A DNA stretch of 64,000 nt from Paracidovorax cattleyae (GCF_900104515.1 NZ_FNJL01000009.1:115039-179038), one strand, 5' to 3'. Positions 36,813 to 48,332 are shown, counted from the stretch's first letter. The notes: generated by a model from the letters alone, not told the origin. Numbers and translations are program-made.

Positions 36813-37102
36813 CCGCGCATGGGCCGTGGCGGCCGGATGCCGCGCTCCCCACGGCATGCGCCGGCGTCTATGCCGGCCACCTGGAGGATGCCGAATGGCG
36901 GCAGCTCCTCCAGAAGGTGGGATCGCGTCCCCCGCTGTCGATCAGCGAGCGGCGCGAACTCTGCCGCATCGGCTGCATGTTCTGCCTGGAAGTGCGCCAG
37001 GACGGCGTCGGATTCGAAAGCAATCTGGATTCGGTGGCCCGCAGCGGAGTGCACGTCAATCCCCGCGTCCTGCAACTTTCGCGCAGGAAGGCCGGGCCAT
37101 GA
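36813..37102 (+). pseudogene. yfiR: yfiR remnant (C-terminal part)
   Basis: An open frame reading through the G tract ends in a sequence typical of the C-terminus of YfiR (DUF4154), the periplasmic inhibitor of the diguanylate cyclase YfiN: RPPLSISERRELCRIGC, FCLEVRQDGVGFESNLD and SGVHVNPRVLQLSRRK. The signal peptide and N-terminal half are absent; upstream of about codon PDAALPTACAGVY the frame is not YfiR-like. The stop overlaps the yfiN start by four bases, showing the original operon arrangement. Confidence 0.75.
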
Positions 37103-37625
37103 AGCGGGCCGGCGCGGCCGGTCCCGGCGATACCCTGCGCTCCGTCGTGCACCGTGCCCGCCTGAGCATGGCGCTGCTGGCCGTCGCGCTGGCCGGGGCG
37201 CTGTTGCTCATGGCGGGGCTGGCGGCGCTGCGCGTGTACGCGGGCAACAATCAGCGCCGGTACCTCGCTCGCGTTGCTGTTCCTGGACAACGACTATTTC
37301 AAGGCCGTCAATGACACCCACGGCCACGCGGCCGGGGATGCCCTGCTGGTGGCCGTGTCGCAGCGCCTGTGCGCGCAGGCCCGGGACACCGATCTCGTGG
37401 CACGGCTGGGTGGCAATGAATTCGCCATCGTGATGTCGCCGGTGGGCGGCCTGCGCGATGCGCAGCGCACGGTCTGCCGCGTGCAGGAGGTCATGCGCGA
37501 TCCGGTCATGCTGGAGAGCGGCGTGCAGCTCCAGCCCGCCGTCAGCATCGGCGTCGCCATATTCCCCCTGCATGCCGGTGACATGGGGGCACTGATGCGC
37601 TTCGCCGACATGGCCATATACCGGG
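37099..37625 (+). pseudogene. yfiN: yfiN-type diguanylate cyclase with internal deletion and frameshift
   Basis: From ATG 37099 the frame encodes a YfiN-like N-terminus (SVVHRARLSMALLAVALAG, first membrane helix, then LRVYAGNNQ) and breaks at about 37258. The sequence then continues in another frame (from 37259) directly into a GGDEF domain: LALLFLDNDYFKAVNDTHGH, then RLGGNEFAIVMSPVGG and AVSIGVAIFP. The periplasmic sensor, second helix and HAMP region are missing, consistent with one deletion. The signature is GGNEF where GGDEF/GGEEF is expected. A second break at about 37625 joins it to a yfiB fragment. Confidence 0.75.
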
Positions 37626-37883
37626 GTGAAGGCGCAGCGACACGGCAATTTTCTGGCCATGGCGTTCGCGCCGCTGCTCGACCAGCAGGGTGCACGCACC
37701 TACAACGAGCGCCTGTCGCTGCGGCGCGCGCAGGCCGTGGCCCGGGTCCTGGCCGAATCATGCCTTTCCGCGGGCCGCATCGACACGGTGGGCCTGGGGG
37801 CTTCCCGGCCCCTCATGCAGGGCACCTCCGCCGCCAGCCGCCGCGAGAACCGGCGCGTGGCGATCATGGTGCCCGCGTTCTGA
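37626..37883 (+). pseudogene. yfiB: yfiB remnant (OmpA-like C-terminal domain)
   Basis: 85 codons encode the second half of an OmpA/MotB peptidoglycan-binding domain: YNERLSLRRAQAVARVL, then IDTVGLGASRPL and SRRENRRVAIMV. The lipoprotein signal and the first half of the domain are missing, replaced by the truncated GGDEF domain in another frame. This is consistent with the third gene of yfiRNB having lost its 5' part. Confidence 0.7.
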
Positions 37884-37901
37884 ACCCGTGCCGGCAGTCC
37901 A

Positions 37902-38756
37902 TCAGCCTCCCGGCCGGAAATAGTCATCCAGCAGGGGCATCAGCGCCGGAAACTCCTGCGCGAAGCGCTCGCGGCTGACGAAATAGGCCTCGCAGGCGAC
38001 GGCGAAGAATTCCGCCGGTGCGGTCGCGCCGTAGGCATCGAGCCACGGCCGCTCGCCGCCGAAGCGCTGGGCGATGATCACGCGCTCGCGGAAGTCCCGG
38101 TAGGCGGGCTCCCAGGCGGCGCGCCACTGCTCCCGTGCCTCGCGCGCGCCGTGCGTGCCGAGGAAGCCTGCGGGCAGGGGCGGGTAGCCGTCCGCGCCGC
38201 CGTTGCGCATGTCCAGCTTGTGCGCGAACTCGTGCACGACCACGCTCGTGCCGCTGCCCTGGTCGCCGTCCGCCAGGGGCCGGCCGGCGCCATCCACCGC
38301 GGGCCAGCTCAGCATCACGGGGCCCCGGTCCATGGCCTCGCCCAGCAGCACCTCGTCGTAGTCGTGGACCACGCCGGCCTCGTCCACCGACTGCCGGCGC
38401 GCCACGGCCTCGCCGGGGTGGACGACGATGCCCACGAAATCGTCGTACCAGGCCAGTGCCCTGGCAGGCTCGCCCCAGTGCAGCAGTGGCAGGCACGCCT
38501 GGGCTGCGATGGCCACCGCCATGGCATCCGTTACTTCCAGCCCGTGGGCACCGGTGAACTCCTTGCGCTGCAGGAACAGGGCGCTCAAGGCACGCAGCTT
38601 GGCCTGGTCGTGGAGTGGCAATTCCGCGAGGAAGCGGTAGCGCGATACCGTCTGCAGCCACAGCGCGGCGGGAATGTCGGGCACCGGGGCGAACGTCGAG
38701 CGCACGCGGCGGGAGAACTTGCGCACCAGGCGCGTGAAAGCGGAGGCAGGGGCCAT
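37902..38756 (-). CDS. mtfA: zinc-dependent peptidase MtfA
   Basis: A 284-residue MtfA (DgsA anti-repressor) family zinc metallopeptidase. The HExxH motif is in SVVVHEFAHKLDMRNG, and the family segments RQSVDEAGVVHDYDEVLLGEA, GPVMLSWPAV and PAEFFAVACEAYFVS (third ligand region) are present. In enterobacteria MtfA binds Mlc and affects sugar uptake; the betaproteobacterial role is less known. It starts five bases after the lpxH stop and shares its transcript. Confidence 0.92.
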   Translation of the reverse strand: MAPASAFTRLVRKFSRRVRSTFAPVPDIPAALWLQTVSRYRFLAELPLHDQAKLRALSALFLQRKEFTGAHGLEVTDAMAVAIAAQACLPLLHWGEPARALAWYDDFVGIVVHPGEAVARRQSVDEAGVVHDYDEVLLGEAMDRGPVMLSWPAVDGAGRPLADGDQGSGTSVVVHEFAHKLDMRNGGADGYPPLPAGFLGTHGAREAREQWRAAWEPAYRDFRERVIIAQRFGGERPWLDAYGATAPAEFFAVACEAYFVSRERFAQEFPALMPLLDDYFRPGG

Positions 38757-38760
38757 GCCG

Positions 38761-39555
38761 CTATCTGGGGACGAGGCAGATGCGTTCCAAGCCCGCGCCC
38801 GTGAGGCGCAGTGCCTCCGCGCGCGGTGTCCGTGCGGACAGATCCCAGTCGGTGAGCACGTGGCGGGCGAGGGCAGTGTCGCCGGCTCCCTGCAGCACGT
38901 GGTCGGCAGGCAGGTGGGTGTGGCCGTGGATGAGCGCGCGCGCCTGCGCAGCCTGCAGCCACTGCACGGCGGCAGCGCTGTCCACGTCGCCATAGAAGGC
39001 GGTGCCCGACTGCTTGCGGGCCTCGCTTTCCGAGCGCGCGCTGCGGCCCTGGGCGCGGCGTGCAGCCAGCGGCAGTGCGAGCAACTGCGCCTGCCATTGC
39101 GGGTCGCGCGCCACGGCGCGGAATTTCTGGTAGGGCACGTCCGCCAGGCAAAGCGCATCGCCATGGCTCAGGAGCCAGCGGCCGCCGGCGAAGACCAGCA
39201 CCGTGGGGTCCTGCAGCACGGGGATGCCCGTCGCCTCCGTGAACCCGGCACCCACCAGGAAGTCGCGGTTGCCGTGCATGAAATACAGGGCCTTGCGTGA
39301 CGCCGCGCGGCGCAGCAGCCCGCAGCATGCAGCCTCGAAGCTGCCGGGCTCCTGGATGGCGTCGTCGCCCACCCAGACCTCGAACAGGTCGCCCAGCAGG
39401 AACACGGCGTCAGCGGGCGTCGTGTCCAGGTAATGCGAGAAGGCATCCACCGTGGCCGGGTGGTCCACCTCCAGGTGCAGGTCGGAAATGAAATCCACCG
39501 TGCGCCACGCGCCGGGCGCAACGAACTCCCGGATGTCGGGTGCAGGCATGCTCAT
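38761..39555 (-). CDS. lpxH: UDP-2,3-diacylglucosamine diphosphatase
   Basis: A 264-residue calcineurin-like phosphoesterase of lipid A synthesis, releasing UMP to give lipid X. Metal motifs: FISDLHLEVDHP, LLGDLFEVWVGDD, MHGNRDFLVG, LLSHGDALCLAD and IHGHTHLPA. Three in-frame ATGs (39561, 39555, 39549) are possible, none with a strong ribosome binding site; 39555 is used. It is inner-membrane associated. Upstream toward ppiB lies an intergenic repeat. Confidence 0.93.
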   Translation of the reverse strand: MSMPAPDIREFVAPGAWRTVDFISDLHLEVDHPATVDAFSHYLDTTPADAVFLLGDLFEVWVGDDAIQEPGSFEAACCGLLRRAASRKALYFMHGNRDFLVGAGFTEATGIPVLQDPTVLVFAGGRWLLSHGDALCLADVPYQKFRAVARDPQWQAQLLALPLAARRAQGRSARSESEARKQSGTAFYGDVDSAAAVQWLQAAQARALIHGHTHLPADHVLQGAGDTALARHVLTDWDLSARTPRAEALRLTGAGLERICLVPR

Positions 39556-39629
39556 GACCATACGGGAGCAGGAATGCGCTTGCGCCAAGCCTATGGCCCT
39601 CCCACCCGGGCGGCGCTCGCGGTTCGGAA

Positions 39630-39729
39630 GGCCGCGGAGCAGGCCACGCCAGCAGACGCCGCAGAACCGGCTTTGCCGGGCTGCTGGCGTTGTCCCCCCA
39701 GGGGGAAGGCGCGAAGCGACTCAGGGGGG
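39630..39729. repeat. dispersed intergenic repeat, copy 1
   Basis: On the minus strand, 39677-39630 contains ACGGCGTCTGCTGGCGTGGC-like sequence that matches 46983-47030 with about five differences in 48 bases. The adjacent block 39729-39688 (CCCCCCTGAGTCGC then TTCGCGCCTTCCCCC, minus strand) resembles 46829-46860. It lies between ppiB and lpxH. Confidence 0.75.
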
Positions 39730-39731
39730 AA

Positions 39732-40238
39732 TCAGGCCAGCACGGCCTTTTCGATGATGACGTCGTCCTTCGGCACGTCGTCGTGGAAGCCCTTGCGGCC
39801 CGTCTTCACGCCCTTGATGGCATCCACGATTTCGGTGCCCTTCACGACCTTGCCGAACACGGCATAGCCCCAGCCCTGGGCGGACGGAGCGGTGTGGTTC
39901 AGGAAGCCGTTGTCGGCCACGTTGATGAAGAACTGCGCGGTGGCCGAGTGCGGATCGCTGGTGCGGGCCATGGCCACGGTGTAGTTATCGTTCTTCAGGC
40001 CGTTCTGGGCCTCGTTCTCGATGGGCGCATCGGTGCCCTTCTGGTTCATGCCGGGCTCGAAGCCGCCGCCCTGGATCATGAAGCCGGGGATCACGCGGTG
40101 GAAGATCGTGTTGTCGTAGTGGCCCTTCTTCACGTAGGCGAGGAAGTTCTCAGTGGACTGGGGCGCCTTCTCGGCGTCGAGTTCGAGAACGATCACGCCG
40201 TGGCCGGCGATGTGGAGTTCGACTTGCGGGTTGCTCAT
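39732..40238 (-). CDS. ppiB: cytoplasmic peptidyl-prolyl cis-trans isomerase B
   Basis: A 168-residue cyclophilin without signal peptide. It catalyses Xaa-Pro isomerisation. Conserved parts: [15 protein letters not shown] (catalytic Arg and hydrophobic pocket), [18 protein letters not shown] and [10 protein letters not shown]. It lies 56 bases behind its periplasmic paralogue. Confidence 0.95.
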   Translation of the reverse strand: MSNPQVELHIAGHGVIVLELDAEKAPQSTENFLAYVKKGHYDNTIFHRVIPGFMIQGGGFEPGMNQKGTDAPIENEAQNGLKNDNYTVAMARTSDPHSATAQFFINVADNGFLNHTAPSAQGWGYAVFGKVVKGTEIVDAIKGVKTGRKGFHDDVPKDDVIIEKAVLA

Positions 40239-40294
40239 TGCGTTTCCTTATGGGGATCCGGGGTGGGGATGTGGGAGATGCGTGCGAGGGTGGC

Positions 40295-40888
40295 TCACTG
40301 CACCACGGTGGCGGATTTGATCACGACCGGTGTCGAGGGCACATTCTGGTGCATGCCGCGGTTGGCGGTCTCCACGGCCTTGATCTTGTCCACCACGTCC
40401 TTGCCGCCCACGACCTTGCCGAACACGGCGTAGCCGTGGCCATCGGGGTTGGGCGCGTTCAGGGCGACGTTGTCCTTCACGTTGATGAAAAACTGCGAGG
40501 TGGCCGAGTCCGGATTGCCGGTGCGCGCCATGGCGATGGTGTAAGCGTCGTTCTTCAGGCCGTTGCCCGCTTCCAGCGGGATCGGTGGGCGCGTGGTTTT
40601 CTGCTGCATGTCGGGCGTGAAGCCGCCGCCCTGGATCATGAAGCCGTCGATGACGCGGTGGAAGACCGTGCCGTCATAGTGCTTGTCCTTCACGTACTGC
40701 AGGAAGTTCTCCACCGTCTTCGGCGCCTTGGCGGGATCGAGCTGCAGCACGATGTCGCCCAGGCTGGTCGCCAGCTTGACCTTCGGCGCGGCTGCGGCGG
40801 TCTGCGCGGAGGCGGCGGGCGCGAGTGCCGCGAACGCGGCACCGGCCAGCGCCAGGGCGGCGAATCGTCTGGAAATCAGGGTCGTCAT
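40295..40888 (-). CDS. ppiA: periplasmic peptidyl-prolyl cis-trans isomerase A
   Basis: A 197-residue cyclophilin with a signal peptide (residues 1-28, ending APAASAQT). It shares [33 protein letters not shown] and [10 protein letters not shown] with ppiB. The start at 40888 overlaps the stop of the L,D-transpeptidase gene by four bases, so an envelope-related operon runs L,D-transpeptidase, ppiA, ppiB. Confidence 0.93.
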   Translation of the reverse strand: MTTLISRRFAALALAGAAFAALAPAASAQTAAAAPKVKLATSLGDIVLQLDPAKAPKTVENFLQYVKDKHYDGTVFHRVIDGFMIQGGGFTPDMQQKTTRPPIPLEAGNGLKNDAYTIAMARTGNPDSATSQFFINVKDNVALNAPNPDGHGYAVFGKVVGGKDVVDKIKAVETANRGMHQNVPSTPVVIKSATVVQ

Positions 40889-42201
40889 CCAATCACTCCT
40901 TCGAAAAAGATCTGCCATTGCTGGCCCTTGCGCGTCCAGTACTGGCGCTTGACGGGGCCGGTGCGGGCCCCTTCGGCCACCTCGCCGAACGTTACCACCA
41001 TGGTTTCGGTGGCATCCGTCCAGCGCAGCAGCGTCCGGTCCTTGAGATGCAGCGGGCGGCCACGCAGCGCGCGGGCCTCGGCTTCGAGGCTCCTGGCGTA
41101 GTCGGCGATCGTCATCTTGCCGTAGCTCTGGAAATCGGCCGCATAGAACGACAGCAGGCGGCGCACGTCGCCCTGCGACTTGGCGGCTCGCCACGCATCG
41201 AGCACGGCCTCGAACTGCCGGCGCTCGGCCTGTACCGCCTGCGGCTGTACCCACTGGATCTGGCGCGCGATCACCACCGGCGTGGAGCGGGGCTCCACGG
41301 TGCGCAGGATGCGCTCCAGGTCGGGGTTGGCGAGGGCCAGGCAGCCGTCGGTGGACAGCGGTGCGCGCGAGAACTGCTCGGGCGGCGTGCCGTGCAACCA
41401 GATGCCGCTGCCCGTCTTGCCCCGGCTCAAGTCCAGCGGGTTGGGGTAGTTGATGGGCAGCGCGCCGGCGCCGTAGAAATCCTTGAGCGTCGCAGGATCG
41501 AGCCGGCTGGTGATGAAGTACACGCCCAGCGGAGTGCGCTGGTCGCCTTCCAGCGCCTTCTCGATCCCGAGCTTGCCGACCGAAGCGTAATAGTCGGCGA
41601 TCAACTCCATGCCCTGTTCGGTGTTCTGGAACAGGTACAGGCGCGAGCGCGAGGCATCCACGGCGATCGCGTGGCGGGATCGCGCCGAGAGTTCGATGAA
41701 CTGGGCGGGAATGGCGCGGGCTCCGGGGCGGACGCGCAATGCGTCCGATCGCTGGCGGGATTCCGCGCGCAGTTCGGCCAGCGCCTCCGCGGCGTTGGGC
41801 GAGGGGGGCTGGGGCGCATCGCCCTGGCCCGCCGGCACGTCGCCGAACTGGCGCACCGGCCGGGTGCGGGCGGACAGCAGGTCGCCCAGCGCAAGCTGCG
41901 CCAGCTGGAAATTCGGATAGTCGCGCGCCAGGCTTTCGGCCTTGGCGAGCGCCTCGCGGCTGCGGCCTTCGCCCGTGAGGCGATAGACCTCCATCAGGCG
42001 CTGCTCTGCCTGGCCGTCGCGCAGGGGCGCCGGCTGGCCGCGCGGCACCGGCTTGGCCGCAGGGCGCTTGTTGCGGGCGAGGGCGCGCTCCTTGTCGCCC
42101 TGGGCCAGGGCCACCGCGGGCGCGCCGAGTGCGCCGCAGGCCACGGACAAAGCGGTTGCCGCCGCGAGCGCGCGGCTACGGAAGGAAATCGCGATCGACA
42201 T
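40885..42201 (-). CDS. L,D-transpeptidase with C-terminal NTF2-like domain
   Basis: A 438-residue exported protein. Signal peptide (1-33, ending VALAQGD), a TPR-like helical segment (about 65-105), then a YkuD L,D-transpeptidase domain (about 175-310) with [11 protein letters not shown] and [10 protein letters not shown], supplying the catalytic His and Cys. The final ~110 residues ([37 protein letters not shown]) are an NTF2/SnoaL-like module. YkuD enzymes cross-link peptidoglycan 3-3 or attach lipoproteins. Confidence 0.9.
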   Translation of the reverse strand: MSIAISFRSRALAAATALSVACGALGAPAVALAQGDKERALARNKRPAAKPVPRGQPAPLRDGQAEQRLMEVYRLTGEGRSREALAKAESLARDYPNFQLAQLALGDLLSARTRPVRQFGDVPAGQGDAPQPPSPNAAEALAELRAESRQRSDALRVRPGARAIPAQFIELSARSRHAIAVDASRSRLYLFQNTEQGMELIADYYASVGKLGIEKALEGDQRTPLGVYFITSRLDPATLKDFYGAGALPINYPNPLDLSRGKTGSGIWLHGTPPEQFSRAPLSTDGCLALANPDLERILRTVEPRSTPVVIARQIQWVQPQAVQAERRQFEAVLDAWRAAKSQGDVRRLLSFYAADFQSYGKMTIADYARSLEAEARALRGRPLHLKDRTLLRWTDATETMVVTFGEVAEGARTGPVKRQYWTRKGQQWQIFFEGVIG

Positions 42202-42332
42202 CGGCGCTCAGCGGAGGGAGTGCCAGGGCGCGGCACGCCACGGCCGCGCCGTGCAGGCCGACGGCAGGCCAGGGCCGGTTCCGCCGCACGTTACCTGGGG
42301 GAAAAAGGGCCGGGGTGCCCGCCGGACCGCCA

Positions 42333-43457
42333 TCAGCCGCCGGTGGACTCGCGCACGATCAGCCAGCGGCCGCCGGTATGCACCAGATCAAGGGTCTTGC
42401 GGCTGTTCACGCTGTACGAGCCGGAGCTGTAGCCCTGGCGGAAGCGTGCCTGCGCCTTGTTGTCCTTGACCGTGACCTGCAGGTCGCTGATGCTGACGTT
42501 GATCTTGGCGCGGCCCACGATGCGGTCGCGGCGCTCCTTCTCCCAGGCGGCGCGGCTCTGCTTGCCTGGAGGGTTGAAGGACGGGTCGTAGGCACCGAGG
42601 TAGCCATGCATGTCCTGGCCTTCCCAGGCGCTGGCCCAGGCGCGCACGGCGGCGGCGACTTCCTTTTCGGCCGCGGCCGACGACGATGCCGCGGCAGGTG
42701 CCGGTGCAGGAGCGGGCACAGGGGCCGGAGCTGCAGCAGGGGCCGGCGCAGCGGCCGGCACGTTGACAGGGGCCGGGGCAGGAGGCGTGGAAGGTGCGGG
42801 AGCCGGTGCGGCGGCACGCGTCGGTGCCGGTGCCGGCGATGCCGCCGGTGCGGGGGCCGGCGACGGCGCGGGAGCGCGGGCCGTCGCGGTCGCCACCGGG
42901 GTGGCCGACTTCGCCGCGGCGGACTTGCCGGCGTCGCCCGAGAACAGGTCGCGGATCAGGGCCAGCTTGGGGCGCAGCGTGTTGGCATTGGAGGCGTCCA
43001 GCTGCAGAGCCTTGTTGTAGGCCTGGCTGGCGAGCTTCGCGTAGATGTCGCCCAGGTTCTCGTGGGCCGTGGCGTAGCTCGGGTTCGTGCGGATCGCCAT
43101 CTCCAGGGCCGTGCGGGCCTTGTCGAGCTGGTTCTGGTTCGCGTAGAGCACGGCCAGGTTGTTGTACGGTTCGGGCAGCTCGGGGTAGTCCTCGGTGAGC
43201 TTGGTGAACGTCGCCACCGCATCCGCCTGCTTGCCCGAATCCGCCTGCGCCACGCCGCGCAGGAAGCGCAGCTGGGGATCGCGCGGGTTGGCCAGGAGGC
43301 GCTGGTCCGCCTTGGCCAGCGCCTCCTGGCTCTTGCCGGACTTGAGCAGCTGGGTGATCTCGGCGTAGTCGTCCGCGTGGGCCAGCGGCGCCCCCAGCAA
43401 GGCCGACAGCACCAGCAGTCGCAGGAGATGGGGGAGTGGGCGGCGGGCGTGCGTCAT
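42333..43457 (-). CDS. exported TPR protein with Ala/Pro linker and NTF2-like domain
   Basis: A 374-residue protein: signal peptide (1-28, ending APLAHADD), tetratricopeptide repeats (about 30-165, for example EPYNNLAVLYANQNQLDKA and YATAHENLGDIYAKLA), a long Ala/Pro-rich low-complexity linker (about 185-255), and a C-terminal SnoaL/NTF2-like module (AVRAWASAWEGQDMHGYLGAY to TGGRWLIVRES). The C-terminal module resembles that of the neighbouring L,D-transpeptidase, suggesting that they work together at the cell wall. Divergent from cysS. Confidence 0.87.
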   Translation of the reverse strand: MTHARRPLPHLLRLLVLSALLGAPLAHADDYAEITQLLKSGKSQEALAKADQRLLANPRDPQLRFLRGVAQADSGKQADAVATFTKLTEDYPELPEPYNNLAVLYANQNQLDKARTALEMAIRTNPSYATAHENLGDIYAKLASQAYNKALQLDASNANTLRPKLALIRDLFSGDAGKSAAAKSATPVATATARAPAPSPAPAPAASPAPAPTRAAAPAPAPSTPPAPAPVNVPAAAPAPAAAPAPVPAPAPAPAAASSSAAAEKEVAAAVRAWASAWEGQDMHGYLGAYDPSFNPPGKQSRAAWEKERRDRIVGRAKINVSISDLQVTVKDNKAQARFRQGYSSGSYSVNSRKTLDLVHTGGRWLIVRESTGG

Positions 43458-43679
43458 GGATGGTGGCAACGGGTATGAAAGTGTCGATCGGTAACGGGCC
43501 TTATACTGCGGCGGATTGTAGCCGAGGGGTTTTGCCATGCCGGTGCGCTGTTGCCGCTCCTGATTCGCGTGTCGCGCAGATGCTGCGCATACCTCGCACG
43601 CCGGCCCGTCCGGCGCCACGGCCCGCTGCGGCCGGGGCCGTCGGCCTGCAGTCCAACACCCCCTCTTCACTGATATTCC

Positions 43680-45059
<1,380 letters not shown>

Positions 45060-45121
45060 GCCCGAGCCGCCCCTTCCGTTTCCCGCATCGCCGGTCGTCT
45101 CTCCTCCAGACAAGGTAAACC

Positions 45122-45781
45122 GTGGCCCCCAGCAAGAAAACAGCGGGGACGGCCGAGCCGTCCACCGCCCCTGGCTACTGGGCGGATGCCTGCCGCCACC
45201 TGGTCAAGAAGGACCGCGTCATGAAGCGTCTGATCCCGCAGCTCGGCGACGTGGCCCTCGTGGCCCGCGGCGACGCCTTCACCACGCTGGCGCGCAGCAT
45301 CGTGGGCCAGCAGGTCTCGGTCGCGTCCGCCCAGAAGGTCTGGGACAAATTCGCCGCGCTGCCCCGCAGCATGACGCCGGCCGCCGTGCTCAAGCTCAAG
45401 GTGGACGACATGCGCGCCGCGGGCCTGTCCGCCCGCAAGGTGGACTACCTGGTGGACCTGGCGCTGCATTTCGACACCGGCCGCCTGCACGTCAAGGACT
45501 GGGACGCGATGGATGACGAGGCCATCGCGGCCGAGCTGGTCGCCATCCGCGGCATCGGCCGCTGGACGGCCGACATGTTCCTGATCTTCCATCTGGCGCG
45601 ACCCAACGTGCTGCCCCTGGACGACGCCACCCTGCTGCAGGGCATCAGCCAGCACTATTTTTCGGGCGACCCGGTCAGCCGCAGCGATGCCCGCGAGGTC
45701 GCGGAGGCCTGGAAGCCCTGGTGCAGCGTGGCGAGTTGGTATATTTGGCGGTCGCTCGCCCCCCTGCCGGTGGACTATTGA
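45122..45781 (+). CDS. DNA-3-methyladenine glycosylase II (AlkA-like HhH-GPD)
   Basis: A 219-residue helix-hairpin-helix base-excision glycosylase: [19 protein letters not shown], hairpin [15 protein letters not shown] and catalytic aspartate in [13 protein letters not shown]. It lacks the N-terminal domain of E. coli AlkA and corresponds to the shorter bacterial form. Start is GTG at 45122. It lies 62 bases after cysS and 68 before accA. Confidence 0.9.
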   Translation: MAPSKKTAGTAEPSTAPGYWADACRHLVKKDRVMKRLIPQLGDVALVARGDAFTTLARSIVGQQVSVASAQKVWDKFAALPRSMTPAAVLKLKVDDMRAAGLSARKVDYLVDLALHFDTGRLHVKDWDAMDDEAIAAELVAIRGIGRWTADMFLIFHLARPNVLPLDDATLLQGISQHYFSGDPVSRSDAREVAEAWKPWCSVASWYIWRSLAPLPVDY

Positions 45782-45849
45782 CCGTCCGCCAGGACACTGC
45801 GTGCCGCGCGTTCCGCGTGGGCCGAGGCTACAGCCCAAGGAGAAAACAA

Positions 45850-46824
45850 TTGGCGAAAAAGACTTTTCTGGACTTCGAGCAGCCCATCGCCGAGCTGGAG
45901 TCGAAGATCGAGGAACTGCGCTACGTGCAGACCGAAAGCGCGGTGGATATTTCCGAGGAAATCGACCAGCTCAGCCGCAAGAGCCAGCAGCTCACCAAGG
46001 ACATCTACAGTGAACTGTCTCCCTGGCAGATCACCAAGATCGCCCGCCACCCCGAGCGGCCCTACACCCTCGACTACGTGCGCGAGATCTTCACCGACTT
46101 CGTCGAGATGCACGGTGACCGGCACTTCGCCGACGATCTCTCCATCATCGGCGGCCTCGCGCGCTTCAATGGCCATGCCTGCATGGTGCTCGGCCACCAG
46201 AAGGGGCGCGACACCAAGGAGCGCGCCGCGCGCAACTTCGGCATGAGCCGCCCCGAGGGCTACCGCAAGGCCCTGCGCCTCATGAAGACCGCCGAGAAAT
46301 TCCGGCTGCCCGTGTTCACCTTCGTGGACACGCCCGGCGCCTACCCCGGCATCGACGCCGAGGAGCGCGGCCAGTCCGAAGCCATCGGCCGCAACATCTT
46401 CGAGATGGCTCAGCTGGAAGTACCCATCATCACCACGGTGATCGGCGAAGGCGGATCCGGCGGCGCGCTGGCCATCAGCGTCGCCGACCAGGTCGTCATG
46501 CTGCAGTATTCGATTTATTCGGTCATCAGCCCCGAGGGCTGCGCCTCCATCCTCTGGAAGACCGGCGACAAGGCCCAGGACGCGGCCGACGCCATGGGCA
46601 TCACCGCCCACCGCCTCAAGGCCCTGGGCCTGGTGGACAAGATCGTGAGCGAGCCCGTGGGCGGTGCGCACCGCGACCACAAGCAGATGGCCGCCTTCCT
46701 CAAGCGCGCGCTGGGCGATGCCTACCGCCAGCTGGCGGACCTCAAGCCGCGCGAGCTGCTGGACCGCCGTTATGAGCGCCTGCAGAGCTACGGCCGGTTC
46801 AACGATACCCGCGCTGAAAGGTGA
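45850..46824 (+). CDS. accA: acetyl-CoA carboxylase carboxyltransferase subunit alpha
   Basis: A 324-residue alpha subunit of the carboxyltransferase, acting with AccD on carboxybiotin and acetyl-CoA to form malonyl-CoA. Motifs: [54 protein letters not shown] and [11 protein letters not shown]. The start is a TTG at 45850 with AAGGAG about seven bases upstream; no in-frame ATG fits the family N-terminus, and [12 protein letters not shown] is the expected sequence. Confidence 0.96.
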   Translation: MAKKTFLDFEQPIAELESKIEELRYVQTESAVDISEEIDQLSRKSQQLTKDIYSELSPWQITKIARHPERPYTLDYVREIFTDFVEMHGDRHFADDLSIIGGLARFNGHACMVLGHQKGRDTKERAARNFGMSRPEGYRKALRLMKTAEKFRLPVFTFVDTPGAYPGIDAEERGQSEAIGRNIFEMAQLEVPIITTVIGEGGSGGALAISVADQVVMLQYSIYSVISPEGCASILWKTGDKAQDAADAMGITAHRLKALGLVDKIVSEPVGGAHRDHKQMAAFLKRALGDAYRQLADLKPRELLDRRYERLQSYGRFNDTRAER

Positions 46825-46825
46825 G

Positions 46826-47030
46826 GCACCCCCCTGAGGCCTTTCGGGCCTTCCCCCCGCTCTCGCCGTGCTGCGCACGGCGGGCAGGGTGGAGTGAGGG
46901 CCGCGGCTCCACGCCCGCCTGCGCGGGCGTGGACGGGCCGAACGCCCCTTGCCTCTGGCAAGGGGCTGGACGCCCGTGGCCCGGCGGAGCCGGTTCCACG
47001 GCGTCTGCTGGCGTGGCCTGCTCCGCGGCC
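46826..47030. repeat. dispersed intergenic repeat, copy 2, in a 455-base gap
   Basis: The gap between accA and tilS contains two blocks shared in inverted orientation with 39630-39729: CACCCCCCTGAGGCC (near 46827) plus TTCCCCCCGCTC, and 46983-47030 with GTCTGCTGGCGTGGCCTGCT. Between them lie about 115 extra bases with several small hairpins. No gene is evident in the gap. Confidence 0.75.
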
Positions 47031-47232
47031 TTGCGACGGGTGAGGCCGCTTGGCGTTCAGGGGGGCGGATCTTCGCTCGCCCATGGGATGTTGAAACGAG
47101 GCGGTTGCCTGCGCAGTTGGCCAGCTTCGAGGCCGCCGAGCGTTCCGGCTCCCTCCGTCGGGTCGGCGAGGTTGGCGCGTTGCGCCGTGGTTGACTGAAA
47201 TGTCCGGGACATCGGTATCCATGCCTGCTGCG

Positions 47233-47258
47233 CGGCCCTTCGGGGCCGTTTTCGTTTT
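47233..47258 (+). terminator. rho-independent terminator between accA and tilS
   Basis: CGGCCC and GGGCCG form a six-base-pair stem with a TTCG tetraloop (47233-47248), followed by a T-rich tail (TTTTCGTTTT). It ends ~20 bases before tilS, so tilS may start from a promoter overlapping it or depend on readthrough. Confidence 0.8.
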
Positions 47259-47279
47259 CCCTGGGCAAGGGGCGGCGCG

Positions 47280-48332
47280 ATGACGCGGGCATTCGATGCG
47301 GCCATGGATCGTTTCCGGCCGGCGCTGCCCCTGGGCGTGGCGCTGAGTGGCGGGGCGGATTCGACCGCGCTGCTGCACGCCTGCGCACAGCGCTGGCCGG
47401 GGCAGGTGCATGCGCTGCACGTGCACCATGGATTGCAGGTCGCGGCGGATGGTTTCGAGGAGCACTGCCGCGCGCTGTGCGGGCGGCTGGGCGTGCCGTT
47501 GCGCATTGCGCGGGTGGATGCGCGCCATGCTTCCGGTGAGAGCCCCGAGGATGCGGCCCGGCAGCGGCGCTACGACGCCCTGCGGGGCCTGGCCGGCGGC
47601 CTGCAGGGAACCCATCCAACCCATCAGGCAGGTGCGGACGGGGTGATGCCGGCAACGGAAGCGGGACAGGGCGGTCCATCGGGTGAGGATGGGAGGGACG
47701 GGCCCGCAGTCGCGCGGCCCGCGCTGGCCGCCATCGCGCTGGCCCAGCATGCCGACGACCAGGTGGAAACCGTGCTGCTCGCACTCTCGCGCGGTGCCGG
47801 GGTGGCGGGACTCGCCGCCATGCCGGTCTTCTGGCGACGCGGCGGCATCGATTGGCACCGGCCGCTGCTGGAGGTCGCCGGGGCCGAGGTGCGCGCCTGG
47901 CTGTCGGCACGCGGCGGGAGCTGGGTCGAGGATCCGACCAATACGGACGAGCGCTACACCCGCAACCGCATCCGCGCGCGGCTGCTGCCAGTGCTGCAGG
48001 CCGCGTTCCCGCAGTTTCGCGACACCTTCGCGCGCAGCGCCTCGCATGCGGCGGAAGCTGCCGTGCTGTTGCGCGAACTGGCCCAGGCCGATCTGCAAGC
48101 CATCGGGCAGCCGCCGCGGATCGCGGCGCTGCGCGCCCTCGGCCGCGAGCGCCAGGCCAATGCGCTGCGCCACTGGCTGCGCACGGTGCACGCCACCACG
48201 CCCACGGCCGCGCAACTCGGTGAGCTGCTCGACCAGATCGCCGCCTGCGCCACGCGCGGGCACCGCATCCGCATCAGAGTGGGACGGGGCTTCGTGGTGC
48301 GCCAGGGCGGCGAACTCGGTTGGTACAATTGA
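47280..48332 (+). CDS. tilS: tRNA(Ile)-lysidine synthetase
   Basis: A 350-residue N-type ATP pyrophosphatase that modifies C34 of tRNA-Ile(CAU) to lysidine. The PP-loop is LGVALSGGADSTALLHA; HVHHGLQVAADGFE and ALAQHADDQVETVLLALSRGAG are conserved. About 30 residues (THPTHQAGADGV through EDGRDGPAVARP) form an insertion before the HADDQVET motif. It lacks the extended C-terminal domain of the E. coli enzyme. Confidence 0.95.
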   Translation: MTRAFDAAMDRFRPALPLGVALSGGADSTALLHACAQRWPGQVHALHVHHGLQVAADGFEEHCRALCGRLGVPLRIARVDARHASGESPEDAARQRRYDALRGLAGGLQGTHPTHQAGADGVMPATEAGQGGPSGEDGRDGPAVARPALAAIALAQHADDQVETVLLALSRGAGVAGLAAMPVFWRRGGIDWHRPLLEVAGAEVRAWLSARGGSWVEDPTNTDERYTRNRIRARLLPVLQAAFPQFRDTFARSASHAAEAAVLLRELAQADLQAIGQPPRIAALRALGRERQANALRHWLRTVHATTPTAAQLGELLDQIAACATRGHRIRIRVGRGFVVRQGGELGWYN

